A stretch of DNA of 9,761 bases from Asaia bogorensis (GTDB lineage: Bacteria > Pseudomonadota > Alphaproteobacteria > Acetobacterales > Acetobacteraceae). Made by a program: the position numbers and the translations under genes. A model generated the notes under the pieces. The model searched no databases and had not been told where the DNA came from. It saw only the letters and a list, made by a program, of their open reading frames with translations. Position 1 is the first letter of the stretch; each line of letters starts with the position of its first letter. The stretch spans positions 1 to 9,761 of the forward strand of contig CAMBXJ010000123.1 of the NCBI GenBank assembly GCA_945871455.1. Direction: 5' to 3'. Positions 6,579 to 9,761 of this stretch are shown here, in pieces.

Positions 6579-8294
6579 TCAGGGCATCTGAAAGTGTTGC
6601 TGCCAAAAGGCGCTGCACTGGTGTTGCTTGTCTGCGTCATAGGCTCCGGATGCGCCGGGAGCCAGCAACATCACACTGGATGGGCCTGCATACGCAGGCC
6701 ACGTGGGCAAGCCTGCCCGGTTCGGGTTACCTGTGTGTACAAACTGGGCCCATTGCGCCACCATCTGGTCGGCCAGCGTGCCGGACTGCGGCGACAGGTC
6801 CGGCGCATCGATCTTTTGTGTGTTCGACATATTCGGGAACAAGTAGTTGAGTTCGGTCGAGTGCACCGAGCGCATTACAAAGTCAGGATAGGGCTGCGCA
6901 ATGCCCACACCCAGCACGGGTGCGCCTTCATCGGCGAATTCAAATTGGTAGATGGGAAGCGCTTTGCCCACTGCTGCGAAATAGCGGCGCAGGGCGTCGG
7001 ACGTGTGAAGGTACAGGCAGTTGTTGATGCCAAGGCTCGGAGTGTAGTCGGAGAGCAGGCGTCCCAGGGTTTGCGGCACGTCCGCTTCCTTGGCCCACCC
7101 TTGACTGGGGGTGTAGTGCTTCTGGATGGCTTCCACCTTTTCAGCGCCGTAAAAGTGCTTTAACCAGGCGGGAAAGTGGGCTGCATCGAGTGCCATGCCC
7201 TTACCAGCCTTTGCCGCCTGCCAAAAATAGCCGACATACAAACCCACCTCATGCCGGGTGCCGCCCATCATCAAGGGGATTTGCAGAAACTGCTGTTGCT
7301 CAATGGCTTGGCGCACGCTCCGTGGCAGAGTGGCGTTGGGTTGTGCGGGTGTGCCGGTCACGGGTGCAAACGGGATGAAGTCTTCCGGGTGCTGGTCCGC
7401 ATATTGGCCCTGTTTGTCCAAGATGGCTTCCACGGGCTGCGCGCGAAGGCACTGTGCGAGTTCTCGGTCCGACCCTTTGCAGCCCAGTGCTGCCGCCAGG
7501 CTCTGTCCTACCACCTGGGCTTCGGTTACGGTTTTCATGGGCTGGAGGCAGCCAGCACTTTGCACGATGGCCTGCTGGAACATGCCTTTTACCTTGTCGC
7601 CGCTGGCCAGGTGCATGCACACTGAGCCCGCGCCTGCCGACTCGCCGGCTATCGTGACTTTGCCGGGGTCGCCGCCAAAGGCCGCAATATTGCGTTGCAC
7701 CCAGGCCATGGCCATGCGCTGGTCCTCCAGGGCGTAATTGCCGTTATGGTGCGCACCGTCTTCCAGGGCGGCGTGGGACATGAACCCGAAAGCACCGAGA
7801 CGGTAGTTGACCGACACGACCACCACATTGCCCTGCGCGGCAAGCTTGTCCAAGCGGTACAGATTGGACGACCCGCCCACAAATGCGCCTCCGTGAATCC
7901 AGAAGAGCACGGGCAATTTTTCTCCCGGGCGGGCTTGCCGCGGCACGCTGACGTTCAGGCTGAGGCAGTCCTCCTGGGTACTGCCCTCTGTCAGGTTAAA
8001 ACGGGCTTGCTGGGGGCAGGCGGGTCCAAATGCAGTGCCGTCGCGTACGCCAGTCCATGCTGCGGGTGGTTGTGGCAAGGCCCAGCGCAAGGCACCTACC
8101 GGTGGCGCCGCAAAGGGGATGCCTCGGTATTCAAACACTTCATGGCGCTCCGCGCCACTGACAGCACCGGCCTCCGTTTGTACAACCGGAACACTGGCGA
8201 TTTGTACAACCGGAACACTGGCGATGGCCAAGCCTGCTGCGCCGCACGCAAAAGTGATAACCCCATACATGAAGTGTTTTAGTTTTAGCTTCAT
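6579..8294 (-). CDS. Exported type-B carboxylesterase
   Basis: 571-aa alpha/beta hydrolase of the carboxylesterase type B family (PnbA, cholinesterase-like), about the usual length. The N-terminus is a signal-like hydrophobic segment (HFMYGVITFACGAAGLAIA). Motifs: YRGIPFAAPPVGALRW near residue 60, EDCLSLNV, oxyanion loop WIHGGAFVGG, nucleophile GESAGAGS (Ser219), acid GTRHEVG (Glu349) and base VHSTELNYLF (His478). All catalytic residues are present. It probably hydrolyses carboxylic esters outside the cytoplasm; the natural substrate is not evident. ATG 8294 has AAAGG about nine bases upstream. Base composition looks less GC-rich than the LodA-like gene, which suggests separate origin (judged by eye). 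It is first in the minus-strand block and may share a transcript with the genes downstream. Confidence 0.9.
   Translation of the reverse strand: MKLKLKHFMYGVITFACGAAGLAIASVPVVQIASVPVVQTEAGAVSGAERHEVFEYRGIPFAAPPVGALRWALPQPPAAWTGVRDGTAFGPACPQQARFNLTEGSTQEDCLSLNVSVPRQARPGEKLPVLFWIHGGAFVGGSSNLYRLDKLAAQGNVVVVSVNYRLGAFGFMSHAALEDGAHHNGNYALEDQRMAMAWVQRNIAAFGGDPGKVTIAGESAGAGSVCMHLASGDKVKGMFQQAIVQSAGCLQPMKTVTEAQVVGQSLAAALGCKGSDRELAQCLRAQPVEAILDKQGQYADQHPEDFIPFAPVTGTPAQPNATLPRSVRQAIEQQQFLQIPLMMGGTRHEVGLYVGYFWQAAKAGKGMALDAAHFPAWLKHFYGAEKVEAIQKHYTPSQGWAKEADVPQTLGRLLSDYTPSLGINNCLYLHTSDALRRYFAAVGKALPIYQFEFADEGAPVLGVGIAQPYPDFVMRSVHSTELNYLFPNMSNTQKIDAPDLSPQSGTLADQMVAQWAQFVHTGNPNRAGLPTWPAYAGPSSVMLLAPGASGAYDADKQHQCSAFWQQHFQMP
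8178..8225 (-). repeat. 24-bp perfect tandem duplication in the esterase leader
   Basis: Bases 8178-8201 are repeated exactly at 8202-8225 (core ttgtacaaccggaacactgg). On the coding strand this duplicates eight codons, giving ASVPVVQI followed by ASVPVVQT just after the hydrophobic segment of the signal peptide. The frame is kept. A slippage-prone unit that could vary in copy number among strains. Confidence 0.95.
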
Positions 8295-8350
8295 CTTATG
8301 AACCTTTGGGTGTTAGAATGCGTTGTCGCGGGGGAGTATCCGAATTTCTG

Positions 8351-8393
8351 TGTGTGAGGCTTGTGCTGTCTCACACACCATTGAGTGAGAGAC
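8351..8393. promoter_or_regulatory. Overlapping inverted repeats upstream of the esterase gene
   Basis: tgtgtgag (8351-8358) pairs perfectly with ctcacaca (8370-8377), and gtctcacac (8368-8376) pairs with gtgagagac (8385-8393) with one mismatch. The middle arm is shared, so only one of the two hairpins can form at a time. They lie 57-100 bp before the esterase start, a suitable place for an operator or a leader switch. No clear promoter boxes are seen. The function is inference. Confidence 0.4.
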
Positions 8394-8394
8394 T

Positions 8395-8549
8395 GTAAGC
8401 GGGGATGATAGTGACGGCAAGGACGACGTGCGTGGGTGTTCCTTTGTTCGATCAAGGCGCCTGTTCCTCCGTCCGACCTGCCATCGCCCTGCTGGACCCA
8501 GGTCGTCGAGGCGACGCGGTCAGTCGCGGCCGTAGCCAAGCGGGGGCTG
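8395..8549. other. Unassigned junction sequence, possible IS66-type end at its left
   Basis: No gene is recognised in any frame. It begins GTAAGCGGGGATGATAGTGA at 8395; GTAA is the usual start of IS66-family inverted repeats, and it shares GTAAG and GGGG with the MITE ends at 8866. No partner end or IS66 open reading frame follows. It then joins the truncated IS630 transposase at about 8550. It may be a deleted IS66 end. Confidence 0.35.
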
Positions 8550-8865
8550 CGTCGCGGCGATGGTGCCATGGATCTGCCCGCTGGCGACATCGGCGATACG
8601 CGCACCGAAGAGGATTATGTACGGTTCCTCGCGGGATTGTTCGCCTCGGGCAGCGCGACAACGCGGTGGCGGATCGTCTGCGACAATCTCAACACGCATG
8701 TCTCGGAAGGCGTGGTGCGTCTGGTCGCCGGTTTGTGCGGGATCGACGCCGATTTGGGTGAGAAGGGCAAGTCGGGCATCCTGGCATCGATGGTCTCGCG
8801 GGAGGCGTTCTTAGAGAACGTCCGATAAGTTCATGTTTTATTACAAATACTTATTGGCATAAGAT

Positions 8866-8887
8866 GTAAGAGGGGCAAAAGTGTGGG
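8866..8887 (+). repeat. MITE left inverted repeat
   Basis: 22 bp, exact reverse complement of 8989-9010. Confidence 0.95.
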
Positions 8888-8988
8888 AAAAACCAGGCTA
8901 ACTGCGGATTGATACGCTTTATCGATCCAAAAAAACCTGGAATTTCAATGCGGCTGCCTTGCTGCCGGATTTATGCTGCACCTGCGTG

Positions 8989-9010
8989 CCCACACTTTTG
9001 CCCCTCTTAC
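8989..9010 (-). repeat. MITE right inverted repeat
   Basis: 22 bp, exact reverse complement of 8866-8887; followed directly by the second CATAAGAT copy. Confidence 0.95.
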
Positions 9011-9539
9011 CATAAGATGGATCGATGCGAGGCGTATGAATGCCAGGGCCATTCGGGTGACGTTCTCGAAGTCCTTGACCAACCCGCGGCAGCGGTTCAA
9101 CGTTGGCCAGCGTCCACAGAAAATTCTCAAGTTCAGGGGTTTTTCTCGCGCCCAGCTAACCGACTCAAAAGACTCGCAACTTGCCGGACGGACACTTACG
9201 CACGAAAATGCATCGGATCGTTTTGTATTTCACGCCGAAACACGCCTCTTGGCTCAATCTAATCGAGATGTGGTTCTCGATTCTCGCGCGCAAACTGCTG
9301 CGGCGCGGTAATTCTACCTCAAAACAGGACATCAAGGAACAGATCGAGCGGTTCGTCGCCTATTTCAACCGCACCATGGCAAAGCCGTTCAAGTGGACCA
9401 AGACCGGTAAGCCGCTGGCAGTGTGATCGTCGGGGTGGATTTGGAATTTTCAGCGAGCGGCACTAGGCTGCCCACACCTTCGCGTGGATGGCGTTGTCAT
9501 CCTGGAAACGCAACAAAAAAACTAGATCGGGACCGCGCC

Positions 9540-9761
9540 ATGACCTTTGAACCCAGTGGATTGTCCCGGCGCTTCCTGCTGCAAGCACTGACCACACTCG
9601 CCGGAACGGCCGCCCTGCCCACCCTGGGCACACGGCGCGCCCACGCATCCCTGCCCACCCTCCCGCCGGATATCGGCCGCGGCCGCACCGTCGCCATCAT
9701 CGGCGCCGGCGTCACCGGCCTCACCGCCGGCTGGCTGCTCGCCCGCCACGGCTTCCGCGTC
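9540..9761 (+). CDS. Tat-exported FAD-dependent amine oxidase-like protein, N-terminal part
   Basis: Partial gene: 74 codons, open to the window edge. The N-terminus is a Tat signal, SRRFLLQALTTLAGTAALP at residues 9-27, with a likely cleavage after AHA (residue 36). Then comes the FAD-binding motif TVAIIGAGVTGLTAGWLLAR (GAGVTG at 55-60), typical of flavin monoamine oxidases and related NAD(P)-binding Rossmann-like oxidoreductases. GGGA lies about ten bases before ATG 9540. The IS630 remnant ends 73 bp upstream, so its native promoter region may have been cut. The substrate cannot be told from this part; desaturases and other amine oxidase-fold enzymes are alternatives. Confidence 0.75.
   Translation, partial: MTFEPSGLSRRFLLQALTTLAGTAALPTLGTRRAHASLPTLPPDIGRGRTVAIIGAGVTGLTAGWLLARHGFRV

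Larger units (their letters stand above)
8866..9010. mobile_element. 145-bp MITE with IS66-type ends
   Basis: Perfect 22-bp inverted repeats at 8866-8887 and 8989-9010, starting GTAAGAGGGGCAAAAGTG. CATAAGAT is duplicated on both sides (8858-8865 and 9011-9018). IS66-family elements have ends that start GTAA and make 8-bp duplications, so this unit should be moved in trans by an IS66 transposase. The 101-bp interior has no gene. The perfect repeats and intact duplication indicate a recent insertion. It is inserted in the IS5-type remnant. Confidence 0.88.
8831..9121 (-). pseudogene. C-terminal remnant of an IS5-family transposase, split by a MITE
   Basis: From about 9121 on the minus strand: RWPTLNRCRGLVKDFENVTR then MALAFIRLASIHLM, the conserved IS5-family end '(L)NRCRRLAKDFENL...ALAFLRLASIRLML'. 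With the 145-bp MITE and one CATAAGAT removed, the reading continues PISICNKT and stops at TGA 8833-8831, right beside the element's end. The DDE residues are gone. Sequence from 9122 to 9195 is the opposite end of the element without recognisable coding. Confidence 0.75.
8814..9195 (-). mobile_element. Internally deleted IS5-family element (229 bp without its own insert)
   Basis: Ends: GAGAACGTCCGATAAGTT at 8814-8831 and, on the minus strand, GTGTCCGTCCGGCAAGTT at 9195-9178, matching at 13 of 18 positions. TTA flanks both sides (8811-8813, 9196-9198), fitting the TNA duplication of the IS1031/IS427-type IS5 subgroup. The minus strand keeps only the C-terminal part of an IS5 transposase. Without the MITE the element is about 229 bp, so it is a non-autonomous derivative with both ends retained. 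Confidence 0.75.
8550..9426 (+). pseudogene. IS630-type transposase C-terminal half, interrupted
   Basis: The first segment reads [65 protein letters not shown] up to TTA 8811-8813. The second resumes at 9196 as RTKMHRIVLYFTPKHASWLN and LIEMWFSILARKLLRRGN, ending FNRTMAKPFKWTKTGKPLAV with TGA 9424-9426. Second catalytic Asp is at 8682-8684 (CDNLNTH) and the Glu at 9265-9267 (NLIEMW). Removing 8814-9195 plus one TTA joins both segments in the same frame with family-like sequence. Upstream of about 8550 the reading is lost, so the protein was already truncated or was truncated independently. Confidence 0.85.
8550..9466 (+). mobile_element. 3' remnant of a second IS630-family element, host of nested insertions
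   Basis: The element keeps the C-terminal half of its transposase and the downstream end. After the stop at 9426 a short tail leads to cggcaCTAG (9463-9466), and CTAG is a target duplication used by several IS630 elements. The left half, including the first catalytic Asp and left end, is missing. This element belongs to a different IS630 subgroup from the copy at 599-1769, judging from the protein motifs. It is interrupted at 8814-9195. Confidence 0.7.

Noticed and set aside
8178..8225. CRISPR-like repeat
   Set aside because: Only two contiguous copies with no spacer, inside a coding region.

Overview
High-GC DNA that looks like an alphaproteobacterial accessory region. The insertion-sequence types, the small 'GFGRD'-ending conserved protein and the alphaproteobacterial-style intergenic repeat suggest Acetobacteraceae/Rhodospirillales or a related order; this is inferred from family resemblance only. 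Four genes look intact: an IS630 transposase that needs a -1 frameshift, a flavoprotein, a large Tat-exported LodA-like protein and a carboxylesterase. A fifth, a Tat-exported flavin amine oxidase-like gene, runs off the right edge. Most of the rest is insertion-sequence debris.

Left mobile zone (1-2081). An IS3-family element on the minus strand keeps its outer end at 2081. Its orfA is split by a nearly complete IS630 element (599-1769), and its orfB is cut after about 37 codons, where it joins a piece of an IS21-type istB carrying a stop in its Walker A motif. Two copies of an 18-bp repeat at 102-142 fit the repeated ends of IS21 elements. A small conserved gene (2189-2499) follows, broken by a one-base shift.

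Central metabolic block (2565-8294), all on the minus strand. In transcription order: type-B carboxylesterase, the 5' stub of a TAXI/TRAP-type solute-binding gene, a LodA-like protein with a Tat signal (837 aa), and a LodB-like FAD protein whose start lies inside the preceding gene. A perfect 32-bp palindrome followed by T residues on the minus strand closes the block. In the known LodA/LodB pairs the flavoprotein makes the cysteine tryptophylquinone cofactor of the oxidase. The pairing, the gene overlap and a D-x-x-x-C motif in the large protein support the same relation here, but its N-terminal part does not look like classical LodA.

Right mobile zone (8395-9466). The most striking structure is a three-layer nest. 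An IS630-type transposase fragment (plus strand) is interrupted by a shrunken IS5-type element (18-bp inverted repeats, TTA duplication), which is interrupted in turn by a 145-bp MITE with perfect 22-bp inverted repeats beginning GTAA and an 8-bp CATAAGAT duplication, the signature of the IS66 family. Removing each layer on paper restores the reading frame beneath it. A Tat-exported FAD-dependent amine oxidase-like gene begins at 9540.
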